Assembly (NCBI RefSeq): GCF_031143425.1
Contig: NC_090440.1
Coordinates: 338,089,844 to 338,153,843 of the forward strand
Direction: 5' to 3'
Length of the DNA stretch: 64,000 bases
Origin: Pleurodeles waltl
Taxonomy: Eukaryota > Chordata > Amphibia > Caudata > Salamandridae
In this document: positions 22,486 through 33,849 of the stretch, piece by piece
How the letters are laid out: every line of letters starts with the position of its first letter
Numbering within the stretch: the stretch's first letter is position 1
Position numbers and translations under genes: made by a program
Notes under the pieces: model-generated
What the model saw: only the letters and a program-made list of their open reading frames with translations
The model's database searches: none
What the model was told of the DNA's origin: nothing

Positions 22486-24333
22486 ATGTCTGGTACAAGC
22501 CAAACTCTTGATCTGGCCAGCATAGCTTATGACAACCTTAGCTGGAAGGACACAAGGAGTCTCTGCATAGATAGAGGTTCAGGGGTAGGGAAGAATCCCT
22601 CAAAACAACTGTTAGTTAATATGCTCATTGAACAAGATAAGACCTTAGTTGGCACTTCTGTTGAGAAATTAGCTGATGGTTCACACTCTGACTCTGGGGC
22701 ACCCCAAGTAAGAGAGTGAGAAGGGAACCTTCCCAGCCTGCCCCCTAGCAAGTCACCTAGCATGGCTGGTACTAATGTGACTTCACATCACAGTAAGAGT
22801 GTTACTTCTCATCACAGTAGGAGTGTTACTTCTGTAGGCCAGAATGTTAGAGTGCCATCTGTTAGGGACAGGTCTCCCTCTGTTCATTCTCACCATTCTT
22901 CTGTGTCAAGGCATGCCCAACCCACCCTCCCTGAAGACAGAATGTTAGAAAAGGAGCTCAATAAATTGAGAGTGGAAGAGTCCAGGCTGAAGCTTAAAAA
23001 GCAACAGCTGGATTTAGATAGACAAGCATTTGACTTAGAAAAAGAAAGGCAGAGGTTGGGGTTAGGACCCCACGGTGGCAGCAGCAGTATTCCAAATAGT
23101 CATCCTGCAAAAGAGCAAGATTCTAGGAATATGCACAAGATAGTTCCCCCTTACAAGGAGGGGGATGACATTAATAAGTGGTTTGCTGCACTTGAGAGGG
23201 CCTGTGTTGTACAGGAAGTCCCTCAAAGGCAGTGGGCTGCTATCCTCTGGCTATCTTTCAGTGGAAAGGGTAGGGATAGGCTCCTTACTGTTAAGGAAAG
23301 TGATGCCAATAATTTTACAGTTCTTAAGAATGCACTCCTTGATGGTTATGGCTTAACCACTGAACAGTACAGGATCAAGTTCAGAGAAACCAAAAAGGAG
23401 TCTTCACAAGACTGGGTAGACTTTGTTGTCCATTCAGTGAAGGCCTTGGAGGGGTGGTTACATGGCAGTAAAGTTTCTGACTATGAAAGCCTGTATAACT
23501 TAATCCTGAGAGAGCATATTCTTAATAATTGTGTGTCTGATTTGTTACACCAGTACCTGGTAGACTCTGATCTGACCTCTCCCCAAGAATTGGGAAAGAA
23601 GGCAGACACATGGGTCAGAACAAGGGTGAACAGAAATGTTCATACAGGGGGTGACAAGGATGGCAAGAAGAAGGATGGTAAGTCTTCTGACAAGGGTGGG
23701 GACAAATCTAAAAATGAGTCTTCATCAGGCCCACAAACACACTCTGGTGGGGGTGGTGGGCCCAAATCCTCTTCAAATCAAAACAAAGAAAAGAAACCAT
23801 GGTGCTATTTATGTAAAATAAAAGGCCATTGGACAACAGATCCCAGTTGTCCAAAGAAAAGCACCAAGCCTCCTACCACTACAACCCCTGCTGCTACACC
23901 TAGTGCACCTAGTAATAGCAGTGGTGGTGGGAGCAAACCTACTAATAGCCAATCCAAGGGAGTAGCTGGGCTCACTTTTGGTAACTTAGTTGGGGTTGGT
24001 CTTGTTAGGGAGACCACAGAGGCTGTGTTGGTCTCAGAGGGGGCCATTGATTTGGCCACCTTGGTTGCTTGTCCCCTTAATATGGATAAGTACAAGCAAC
24101 TACCCCTAATAAATGGTGTTGAGGTTCAGGCCTACAGGGACACAAGTGCCAGTGTTACAATGGTAATAGAGAAACTGGCCCACCCTGAACAACACCTACT
24201 GGGTCACCAGTACCAAGTGACTGATGCTCATAACAACACTCTTAGCCACCCCATGGCTGTTGTGAATCTCAACTGGGGGGGGGGGGGGTTACTGGTCCAA
24301 AGAAAGTTGTGGTTGCCTCAGATTTACCTGTAG
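22486..24333 (+). pseudogene. gag: gag with start of protease, Gmr1-like element
   Basis: The ATG at 22486 (MSGTSQTLDL) starts a structural protein of about 615 codons. TGA at 22717-22719 interrupts it, and the same frame resumes. The order is: N-terminal helices, a Ser/His-rich stretch, a coiled-coil-like part (LEKELNKLRVEESRLKLKKQ), the capsid core (EGDDINKWFAALERAC to LHQYLVDSDLTSPQELGKK), a basic Lys/Gly-rich linker, and a zinc knuckle CYLCKIKGHWTTDPSC. The knuckle spacing is C-2-C-4-H-6-C, two residues longer than the classical C-2-C-4-H-4-C. The frame then enters protease with RDTSASVTMV, where the usual Gly after Asp-Thr is Ser. A run of 14 G at 24275-24288 throws the frame out before the stop at 24333. 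Confidence 0.88.
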
Positions 24334-24791
24334 ACTGTCTACTAGGGAACGATTTAGAGACATCAGCTTGGGCAGAAGTGGAGTTGGAGGCTCATGCAGC
24401 AATGCTGGGCATTCCAGGGCATATTTTTGCTTTAATCAGGGCTCAGGCCAAAAAGCAAAAAGGACAGGGTGACTTGGATCCTGGAAGAATGGACCAAGTG
24501 CTCCCTAAAGCTAGGGTTAGTAAAGGTAAAACACTACCTACTATCCCTCCCTCTACAGTGGATTCAACTTCTGAGGAAGAAGAATTTCCACCCTGTGCAG
24601 AACCTACACCAGAGGAGATGGAAGCAGACACTGCTGAGCTTTTGGGTGAAGGGGGGCCTGCCAGGGAGGAGCTGAGTGTGGCACAGCATACCTGTCCCAC
24701 ACTAGAGGGTCTAAGGCAGCAAGCTGTTAAACAAGCAAATGGGGATGTCAGTGACTCTCACAGAGTTTACTGGGAGGACAACCTTTTGTAA
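24309..24791 (+). pseudogene. Protease C-terminus and linker
   Basis: In the frame one step from gag, VVVASDLPVDCLLGNDLE matches the C-terminal flap region of retrotransposon proteases (LLGxD motif). An acidic linker with STSEEEEFPPC and TPEEMEADTAELLGEGG follows; its role is unknown. A TAA at 24789-24791 separates it from integrase, but the frame is the same. The gag-protease junction lies at the G run, so the original element may have used one continuous frame that later slipped there. Confidence 0.75.
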
Positions 24792-24830
24792 ACTGAAGCA
24801 AGGGATCCAAAACCTGGAGCTGCCAGGAGA

Positions 24831-25930
24831 TTGGTGATTCCTCAGGAATACAGAAAGTTCCTCCTAACTCTAGCCCACGACATTCCCTTAGCTGGACATT
24901 TGGGGCAAATGAAAACTTGGGACAGGCTTGTCCCCTTGTTTCATTGGCCTAGAATATCAGAGGACACAAAGGAATTTTGTAAGTCCTGTGAAACCTGTCA
25001 AGCCAGTGGCAAAACAGGTGGCACTCCAAAGGCACCCCTTATTCCACTGCCTGTGGTTGGGGTTCCCTTTGAAAGGGTAGGGGTTGACATAGTTGGCCCC
25101 CTTGACCCTCCTACTGCTTCAGGCAATAGGTTTATCTTGGTGGTAGTGGACCATGCCACCAGATATCCTGAAGCAATTCCTCTAAGGACCACTACAGCTC
25201 CTGCAGTGGCAAAGGCCCTCCTGGGAATCTTTTCCAGGGTGGGCTTCCCAAAAGAGGTGGTATCAGACAGGGGAAGCAATTTCATGTCTGCTTACTTAAA
25301 GGCCATGTGGAAGGAATGTGGTGTGACATACAAGTTCACCACACCCTATTATCCACAAACAAATGGACTGGTTGAGAGGTTTAATAAAACTCTCAAAGGA
25401 ATGATAATGGGACTCCCTGAAAAACTCCGCAGGAGATGGGATATCCTGTTACCTTGCCTCCTTTTTGCTTACAGGGAGGTACCCCAAAAAGGAGTGGGCT
25501 TCAGCCCCTTTGAACTCCTATTGGACACCCTGTGAGAGGTCCCCTAACACTAGTGAAGGAGGGTTGGGAACAACCTTTAAAAGCTCCTAAGCAAGACATA
25601 GTGGACTATGTACTTGGCCTAAGATCTAGGATGGTACATGAAAAAGGCCAGTAAAAACCTTCAGGCCAGCCAAGAGCTCCTAAAGCAATGGCATGACCAG
25701 AAGGCTGTTCTGGTTCAGTACCAACCAGGGCAGAAAGTGTGGGTCTTGGAGCCTGTGGCCCCAAGAGCACTCCAAGACAAATGGAGTGGACCCCACATCA
25801 TTGTTGAGAAAAAGGGTGAAGTCACCTACTTAGTTGACTTAGGCACTGCCAGGAGTCCCCTTAGGGTGCTCCATGTCAATCGCCTGAATCCCTACTATGA
25901 CAGGGCTGATCTCACCCTGCTCATGGCAAC
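24831..25930 (+). pseudogene. Integrase, located before reverse transcriptase
   Basis: Integrase inserts the cDNA into the genome. The zinc domain is visible as HDIPLAGH and FCKSCETC (HHCC). The catalytic core has Asp in RVGVDIVGPL, Asp in VVSDRGSNF and Glu in PQTNGLVERFNKTLK, the complete DD35E-type triad. A stop at 25533-25535 and two small frameshifts near 25515 and 25635 follow. The C-terminal GPY/F-like module is readable as WSGPHIIVEKKGEVTYLVDL at about 25780-25850, then LHVNRLNPYY. Its place ahead of reverse transcriptase makes the order PR-IN-RT-RH, as in Gmr1-like elements. Confidence 0.9.
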
Positions 25931-27308
25931 AGAAGAAGACAGTGACCCTCTCCCTGATCTCTTCTCTTCCACAGAACAAGATGCTCTCGTGGAAGGTGTA
26001 GTTTTGGCAGATTGTCTTACTGCTGAGCAGAAAGACCACTGCATAAATCTCCTGGGTCAGTTTTCTGAACTCTTTTCTACTGTGCGAGGCACCACTTCTT
26101 GGTGTGAGCACACTATAGATACTGGAGACAGCTTGCCTGTCAAAAGTAAGATCTATAGGCAGCCTGACCATGTCAGGGACTGCATAAAACAAGAGGTTCA
26201 GAAAATGCTTGAACTGGGAGTGGTTGAGCACTCTGAAAGTCCATGGGCCTCTCCTGTGGTACTTGTACCAAAACCTCATTCCAAAGATGGAAAGAAGGAA
26301 ATGAGATTTTGTGTTGACTACAGCGGTCTCAACCAGGTAACTAAAACTGATGCTCACCCTATACCCAGGGCAGATGAGCTAATAGAAACACTGGCATCTG
26401 CCAAGTATCTAAGCACCTTTGATTTGACTGCAGAGTATTGGCAGATCAAGTTATCAGAGGATGCTAAAGCAAAAACTGCATTTTCAACCATTGGAGGGCA
26501 CTATCAATTCACAGTAGTGCCTTTTGGGTTGAAAAATGCACCTGCCACTTTTCAGAGGTTGGTGAATACAGTCCTGCAAAAGTTGGAGGCTTTTAGTGCA
26601 GCATATCTAGATTATATAGCTGTATTTAGCTCCACCTGGGATGATCACCTGGTCCACCTATGGAAAGTTTTGGAGGCCATGCAAAAGGCAGGCCTCACTA
26701 TCAAGGCTTCAAAGTGCCAGATAGGGCAGGGGAAAGTGGTTTATCTGGGACACCTGGTAGGTGGAGAACAGATTGCACCACTTCAGGGGAAAATCCAAAC
26801 TATTATAGATTGGGTTCCCCCTACAACTCAGACTCAGGTGAGAGCCTTCTTAGGCCTCACTGGGTACTACAGGAGGTTCATAAAGAACTATGGCTCCATT
26901 GCAGCCCCTCTTAATGACCTCACATCTAAGAAAATGCCTAAAAAGGTATTATGGACAGCAAACTGTCAGAAAGCTTTTGAGGAGCTGAAGCAGGCCATGT
27001 GCTCTGCACCTGTCCTGAAAAGCCCCTGTTACTCCAAAAAATTCATTGTCCAAACTGATGCATCTGAATTAGGGGTAGGGGCAGTCTTATCACAACTTAA
27101 TTCTGAGGGTCAGGAACAACCTGTTGCTTTTATCAGCAGGAGGTTGACCCCTAGAGAAAAGCGTTGGTCTGCCATAGAGAGGGAGGCCTTTGCTGTGGTC
27201 TGGGCACTGAAGAAGTTGAGGCCATACCTGTTTGACACTAACTTCATTGTTCAGACAGACCACAAACCTCTACTTTGGCTAAAACAAATGAAAGGTGAAA
27301 ACCCTTAA
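25638..27308 (+). pseudogene. Reverse transcriptase and RNase H, active site altered
   Basis: After the integrase C-terminus, a linker with a Cys/His site (TTSWCEHTIDTGD) leads into reverse transcriptase: RFCVDYSGLNQVTKTDAHP, LSTFDLTAEYWQIKL, PFGLKNAPATFQRLVN. The metal-binding YLDD box reads YLDYIAVFS (26604-26615): the second Asp is Tyr, by a single GAT-to-TAT change, which should abolish polymerisation. Then LGLTGYYRRFIKNYG and RNase H (FIVQTDASELGVGAVLSQ, IEREAFAVVWALKKLRPY, FIVQTDHKPLLWL) follow. The frame breaks at 27308, but the RNase H end continues in another frame to a stop near 27441. Confidence 0.92.
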
Positions 27309-27460
27309 TTGTTGAGGTGGTCCATATCCCTACAGGGAATGGACTATACAGTGGAACATAGACCTGGGAGTACCCACTCCAATGCAGGTGGACTCTCCAG
27401 ATATTTCCACTTAGACAATGAAGACTCATCAGGTCATGGCTAGTCTTATTGTCCTTCGTT

Positions 27461-27475
27461 TGGGGGGGGGGGTTG
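27461..27475 (+). promoter_or_regulatory. Polypurine tract candidate
   Basis: Eleven G at 27462-27472, then TTG, lie immediately before the 3' LTR start TGTAGG at 27476. The position fits plus-strand DNA priming in LTR elements. An all-G tract is unusual but close to the expected polypurine type. Confidence 0.55.
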
Positions 27476-30470
27476 TGTAGGAAAGTACCATCTTGCGTGG
27501 CATGTTACCCCCATATTTCACTGTATATATGTTGTTTTAGTTGTATGTGTCACTGGGACCCTGCCAGCCAGGGCCCCAGTGCTCATAAGTGTGCCCTGTA
27601 TGTGTTACCTGTGTTATGACTAACTGTCTCACTGAGGCTCTGCTATCCAGAACCTCAGTGGTTATGCTCTCTCATTTCTTTCCAAATTGTCACTAACAGG
27701 CTAGTGACCAATTTCACCAATTTACATTGACATACTGGAACACCCTTATAATTCCCTAGTATATGGTACTAAGGTACCCAGGGTATTGGGGTTCCAGGAG
27801 ATCCCTATGGGCTGCAACATTTCTTGTGCCACCCATAGGGAGATCTGACAATTCTTACACAGGCCTGCCAGTGCAGCCTGAGTGAAATAACGTCCACGTT
27901 ATTTCACAGCCATTTACCATTGCACTTAAGTAACTTATAAGTCACCTATATGTCTAACCTTTACCTGGTAAAGGTTGGGTGCTAAGTTACTTAGTGTGTG
28001 GGCACCCTGGCACTAGCCAAGGTGCTCCCACATTGTTCAGGGCAAATTCCCCGGACTTTGTGAATGCGGGGACACCATTACATGCGTGCACTATACATAT
28101 GTAACGACATATGTATAGTATCACAATGGTAACTCCGAACATGGCCATGTAACATGTCTAAGATCATGGAATTGTCACCCCAATGCCATTCTGGCATTGG
28201 GGAGACAATTCCATGATCCCCTGAGTCTCTAGCTTAGACCCGGGTACTGCCAAACTACCTTTCCCGGGGTTTCACTGCAGCTGCTGCTGCTGCCAACCCC
28301 TCAGACAGGTTTCTGCCCTGCTGGGGTCCAGCCAGGCTTGGCCCAGGAAGGCAGAACAAAGGACTTCCTCAGAGAGAGGGTGTTATACCCTCTCCCTTTG
28401 GAAAAAGGTGTCAGGGCTGGGGAGGAGTAGCCTCCCCCAGCCTCTGGAAATGCTTTGATGGGCACAGATGGTGCCCATCTCTGCATAAGCCAGTCTTCAC
28501 CGGTTCAGGGATCCCCTAGCCCTCCTCTGGCACGAAACTGGACAAAGGAAAGGGGAGTGACCACTCCCCTGACCTGCACCTCCCCTGGGAGGTGCCCAGA
28601 GCTCCTCCAGTGTGCTCCAGACCTCTGCCATCTTGGAAACAGAGGTGCTGCTGGCACACTGGACTGCTCTGAGTGGCCAGTGCCAGCAGGTGACGTCAGA
28701 GACTCCTTCTGATAGGCTCCTCCAGGTGTTGCTAGCCTATCCTCTCTCCTAAGTAGCCAAACCTCCTTTTCTGGCTATTTAGGGTCTCTGCTTTGGGGAA
28801 TTCTTTAGATAACGAATGCAAGAGCTCATCAGAGTTCCTCTGCATCTCTATCTTCACCTTCTGCCAAGGAATCGACTGCTGACCGCGCTGGAAGCCTGTA
28901 AAACTGCAACAAAGTAGCAAAGACGACTACTGTGACCTTGTAACGCTGATCCTGCTGCCTTCTCGACTGTTTTCCTAGTGGTGCATGCTGTGGGGGTAGG
29001 CTGCCTCCTCTCTGCACTAGAAGCTCCGAAGAAATCTCCAGTGGGTCGACGGAATCTTCCCCCTGCAACCGCAGGCACCAAAGAACTGCATCACCAGTCC
29101 TCTGGGTCTCCTCTCAGCACGACGAGCGAGGTCCCTTGAACTCAGCAACTCTGTCCAAGTGACTCCCACAGTCCAGTGACTCTTCAGTCCAAGTTTGGTG
29201 GAGGTAAGTCCTTGCCTCCCCACGCTAGACTGCATTGCTGGGAACCGCGTGTTTTGCAGCTACTCCGGCTCCTGTGCACTCTTACAGGATTTCCTTTGTG
29301 CACAGCCAAGCCTGGGTCCCTGGCACTCTAACCTGCAGTGCACGACCTCCTGAGTTGTCCTCTGGCGTCGTGGGACACTCTTTTGTGACTTTGGGTGAGC
29401 TCCAGTTCACTCCACTTTGTAGTGCCTGTTCCAGCACTTCTGCGGGTGCTGCTTGCATCTGAGAGGGCTCTTTGTCTTGCTGGGCACCCCCTCTGTCCCC
29501 TCACACAATTGGCGACATCCTGGTCCCTCCTGGGCCACAGCAGCATCCAAAAATCCTAACCACGACCCTTGCAGCTGGCAAGGCTTGTTTGCGGCCTTTC
29601 TGCATGGTAACACCTCTGCACGACTCTTCATGATGTGGGACATCTATCCTCCAAAGGGGAAGTTTCTAGCCCTTGTCGTTCTTGCAGAATCCACAGCTTC
29701 TACCATCCAGTGGCAGCTTCTTTGCACCCACAGCTGGCATTTCCTGGGCATCTGCCCACTCCCGACTTGATCGTGACTTTTGGACTTGGTTCCCTTGTTC
29801 CACAGGTACTCTCATCAGGAAATCCATCGTTGTTGCATTGCTGGTGTTGGTCTTCCTTGCAGAATTCCCCTATCACGACTTCTGTGCTCTTTGGGGAACT
29901 TAGGTGCACTTTGCACCCACTTTTCAGGGTCTTGGGGTGGGCTATTTTTCTAACCCTCACTGTTTTCTTACAGTCCCAGCGACCCTCTACAAGGTCACAT
30001 AGGTTTGGAGTCCATTCGTGGTTCGCATTCCACTTCTAGAGTATATGGTTTGTGTTGCCCCTATCCCTATCTGCCCCCATTGTATTCTATTGTGACTATA
30101 CATTGTTTGCACTGTTTTCTATTGCTATTACTGCATATTTTGGTATTGTGTACATATATCTTGTGTATAATTGCTATCCTCATACTGAGGGTACTCACTG
30201 AGATACTTTGGCATATTGTCATAAAAATAAAGTACCTTTATTTTTAGTATAACTGTGTATTGTGTTTTCTTATGATATTGTGCATATGACACTAGTGGTA
30301 CTGTAGGAGCTTCACTCGTCTCCTAGTTCAGCCTAAGCTGCTCTGCTAAGCTACCTTTTCTATCAGCCTAAGCTGCTAGACACCCCTCTACACTAATAAG
30401 GGATACCTGGGCCTGGTGCAAGGTGTAAGTACCCCTTGGTACCCACTACAAGCCAGTCCAGCCTCCTACA
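27476..30470 (+). repeat. 3' LTR (2995 bp)
   Basis: Begins TGTAGGAAAGTACC and ends GCCTCCTACA. It carries the uninterrupted MITE target and the same hairpin chain as the 5' LTR, including the long pair around GATCATGGAATTGTC near 28163-28219. Substitutions against the 5' LTR are scattered (for example ATCTTGC/C then ATCTTGC/G near the start). AATAAA lies at 30226-30231. AGATC at 30471-30475 completes the target duplication. Confidence 0.93.
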
Positions 30471-31316
30471 AGATCCCAATCTCTTCACCCACCCAGAGCA
30501 CACCTACAGACCAACATTCACTTACTACAACAGAAAAGGTGCACAAAGACCAACACAGGCACCACAAGCGACACCACAAGTGACACCACAAGCATGCGCA
30601 CACACAACACACATCAGCAAACAGGACAACTGACACTTCCTACACTTTGTCTCATGCCACCTCCTTACAATTACATCACGACTCACACCTGCTGTCACTA
30701 CATCATCACACCCTGATCCTGCCACATCTGTACTCATCGTGACCACATTCACTACCACATGCAGCACATCCACAACACTTGCAGCCATCACCCCAACACA
30801 CACTCACACATCTTCCATTCCCTCCCCCTGCATCTTTTCCCCCTCCTCCCAAGAAACACAAACACACTCACTCACCCACCCAAAATGCATCAACCACACA
30901 CAAGCACACATTGCACATACCTGCATGCACGTCCAGCACACCAGCATGTCAAACAAGCACTCCCTCTACCTCCACTCCTAAACTTTTTTCAGTTGACCGC
31001 CCGTTATCCCTAAGAAAGTCTTCCCTGCCTCCCTTGACCTGTTCCCTATTCCTGTCTCACCTTGTGTTGCCCCAAGTCGTCATGTCATCCTGCCCCTACC
31101 CAGTCCTTCCAACTCACAGTCCTCCTATGGCCCCCCTACTAGTGCCCATGCCCCTACCCTGCCAAAACCCTACCGACCTTCCAGACAGAAGCCCAAAGCC
31201 CACCCCCTCCCAAACCCAAACCCAAGGACCCCCCTTCCAAACTCAAGCCCCCATGCCACACCCCCACCTACCCACCCCTGAAATGCCTACCTGTGCCATT
31301 GATGCCCATTTAATGT
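30471..31316 (+). pseudogene. Myb-like gene B, last-exon part 2 and trailer
   Basis: The Ser/Pro-rich frame interrupted at 18586 continues after one copy of AGATC: SKIPISSPTQSTPTDQHSL, then a His/Lys-rich end (DQHRHHKRHHK) and TGA near 30590. A basic C-terminus is also seen in Myb-like gene A. The remaining 700 nt are C/A-rich (CACACAACACACATC type to about 30990) and then Pro-codon-like CCC-rich, with no clear second gene. Confidence 0.5.
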
Positions 31317-32390
31317 AGAGGCCACTTTGCTGTCAGGACTCAAGTTGGGGCCTGCAAATCTGCCAAGTGTGTCTGAGGCAATTGAAAAATTTGGACTGGC
31401 CATTAGGCCTCTGCTGTATATAGTTTTATAATTTTATTCGTACATGATTTTAATATATCTGCACCAGCCACCCGTTGGTGTTATGGTTTTCATACTTGTC
31501 CTGCCTTTCCTTCAAGATTTATGTGTTGTATTTATGTGATTTCGTGTATGTCTTGAGTGTATGTGATGTGTTTGTGGAGCAGCATGAGTTATGTGGGTGA
31601 GTTGTGCAATGGACTTGTTGTGATGTGTTGTTTTGGTGTTGTGTGACATTGTGTGGTGGTGGTGTGTGTGTTGTGATGCATCTGTGATGTACTTTGTGTG
31701 TTGGGTGCATGTGGCATGTGATGTGACATGTTGTTTGGGAGTGTGATTGTTTGTATTGGTTGAGTGCTGTTTTTTACGTCTTGCTGGCAGTATGTGTTTT
31801 CCTGCAGAGGTGTGTAGTGCCTCTCTGCCAATGCATTTGTGTGATTATGATGGTGTTGTGGTTGTGTGACTCGGTGGTGTTGTGTGAGGATGTGTCTCAC
31901 AGCGGCAGTGTGTGTGAAGTGTGGTGTGTGAATGACACATGTATGTTGGACATGGTGTGTATTGTGTGCATGTGTGTGTGTAGATGTGTGTGCTGGTAAG
32001 GTGTGTTTGTTTGCGGGTGTGTGACCTTAGCTGTCCATGACGGGTAAGTGTGTTGTGTGTGGGTGTGTAATGCTGTCTTTCCCTCCAGTGTGTGCTAGGC
32101 AGAGATAGTTACAGTTGTCGTCTTTATCGTTGTCGCTGGTACTGGAGGTGTATGGCAAGGTACAGCACTGGAAAGACTTACATTTTTTTTGCAATGGCGG
32201 CCGTGGACGCGTCTATGTACCTGGAGGTGAGTATCTCCTTTTATACTGTCAGTTTCTGCCAGGCTTTTAGTGGCGGTTGCAGCGCCCTGGAAATCCTGGT
32301 GGTCTGCTGACTCGTAATACGGTGGGCGGCAAATTGGTCCCCGATTGCCTGAAGATGGCTACCACCATAGGCAGCGGTCCAACTGCACTT
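31317..32390. repeat. TG-rich low-complexity stretch and unassigned flank
   Basis: From about 31540 to 32080 the plus strand is made mostly of T and G (GTGTTGTGTGACATTGTGTGG and similar), the opposite bias to 30500-30990. It is degenerate rather than a clean repeat. Open frames here come from this bias. From 32090 to 32390 the sequence is mixed, includes GCAATGGCGGCCGTGG, and may be the rest of the Harbinger element; I cannot assign it. Confidence 0.45.
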
Positions 32391-33803
32391 GTCAGTTTCT
32401 TCAGGATTTGATGCAGGGTACTCTAGTTAGCTAATTTCACCTGTAGCAGGGAATCCATTCTGGAGCCAGTTGAAGCCAGGCAAAGTCCTTTTTGTGTTGA
32501 AGCCTAAGTGTGCAGCTGGTGCAGTCCTTCAGAGTGCTGTGTCCAGGTGCAGGTCAGGGGTACAGCACGGCAGTGCTTCTTCTTCTGATGTTTTTCCTTG
32601 TAGGGATCTGAGGTGTGCGTGCAGCCCTGCCATATTTTCCTTGCTCTTGATTGGAAAGCAGAGGTCCTGGCTGTCCAATCGCAGACAGGCTTCCTCCCCC
32701 TTTGATGACCACTTCCTGGGAAGTGTGACAAAAATCAATCCCAGAGAACATAATTCTTCAAAACTCCAGCATGGCTGAAAGTGATTTTTAGAGATTAGAT
32801 CTGTCTGAGCTCACCCACTGGTGTGGCTAAAACTCCTAAAAACACCCCTATCCTGCCCTCTCCTCATCTAATCAAGAGGGCACCTAATCATCTGGGGTTG
32901 CAGGAAATGGGAGAGGTCCTGAGCTGCTCCAAATGTCCTTCCCTGCCTTTGAAGACCAGTTAGGCTACTCTCCCCCATCCTGTTTCACCATCTGCTGAGG
33001 CAGATCTCCTCCCCCAAGCACATCCTCTGTGTTTAGCCCAGGCCACTTCTCACCTCATCATGGCAGCTCGGCCAGGCTGCCAGAGGCTGGCCAATCAGAG
33101 AAGTGCACTACAGAGCTGAATTTGGCAACTTTCAGGTAGAGTTTTAAAACTCTTTGCCTGCACTAGTTATTTTAAATCCAACAATGGCAAGTTGTGTGAT
33201 TTATTATAGCAATTAATTTGATACCAAACTCAAGGTATCTGTCTCTGATGGGGGCTTTCTTAATTAAAATAAAGTATCCCCATGTTAGCCTATTGAGGCC
33301 ATTCACTATAGAGAGGGAAAATTAATTTGGCTGTTTTACCTCGCCAGGGCTTATAAAACAATTTGTATTGTACATTTTACATGTCACCCAACCCAGGAGC
33401 ACATAGGGCACACCTGGGGGGTGACTTAGATGTAAAAATAGGGTAGTTTAAGAATTTGGAACTACTTTATATTCCAAAGTCAAATTTGCATATAATTTTA
33501 GTTGAAAAGAAGCCAGCAAGGCAGGCCTGCCTTTAAAATGACACTGGACATATCATTAGTGCACCTATGGATGCACTAACTATGCTGGGGGCCCTATGCC
33601 TACATGCCCTACCATATACTCGGGTCTTACAGGTCGGTTGAGTCTGCCAATTATAATAAGCCTAATTTGCATATCCACTATATACAGAGCACTGGTGCTG
33701 GGACTGGTGAGCAGTACCCAGGGCACAGCCAAGAGTCAGTAGCCACCAGTATCTGTCCAAAACATTTGGGGGTAACCAGGGTAAAAAGTAGGACTTTCCT
33801 ACA
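32391..33803 (-). repeat. Truncated LTR, minus orientation
   Basis: Reading leftwards it starts TGTAGGAAAGTCC at 33803, close to the start of the complete element's LTR (TGTAGGAAAGTACC). It continues with the usual LTR features, such as the hairpin-like CAGTACCCAG/CTGGGACTGG area (33690-33720) and CCCTATGTGCTCC near 33400. Only the U3 side is present; the U5 motif AATGTGTAAAGTATTTG is missing and the left edge near 32391 is approximate. Confidence 0.55.
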
Positions 33804-33849
33804 CTGTTCTTCAACTCTTCTGGTAATATCACTTAATATCTCTTTTTAG

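Larger units (their letters stand above)
18587..30470 (+). mobile_element. Complete Ty3-type (Gmr1-like) LTR retrotransposon, 11.9 kb
   Basis: Two long LTRs enclose gag, protease, integrase and reverse transcriptase/RNase H, in that order. The ends are TGTAGG and CCTACA, and AGATC is duplicated at 18582-18586 and 30471-30475. Integrase upstream of reverse transcriptase is unusual for Ty3-type elements and characteristic of the Gmr1 group first described from cod. No envelope-like frame lies between pol and the 3' LTR. The element is inactive: TGA at 22717, a G-run frameshift at 24275-24288, TAA at 24789, frameshifts around 25510-25640, and a changed reverse-transcriptase active site. The LTRs differ at only a few positions per hundred, plus one 633-bp insertion, which suggests a moderately recent arrival. 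Confidence 0.93.

Noticed and set aside
25839..26357. A 172-codon minus-strand frame opposite the retrotransposon polymerase
   Set aside because: It is antisense to a well-supported reverse transcriptase and shows no domain of its own.
29235..30039. Open frames inside both LTRs of the complete element (75-156 codons)
   Set aside because: They are present in both LTRs only because the LTRs are copies. They lack domain signatures and overlap one another in several frames.
31519..31900. Thr/His-rich frames opposite the TG-rich block
   Set aside because: They result from biased composition and have no conserved motif or start context.
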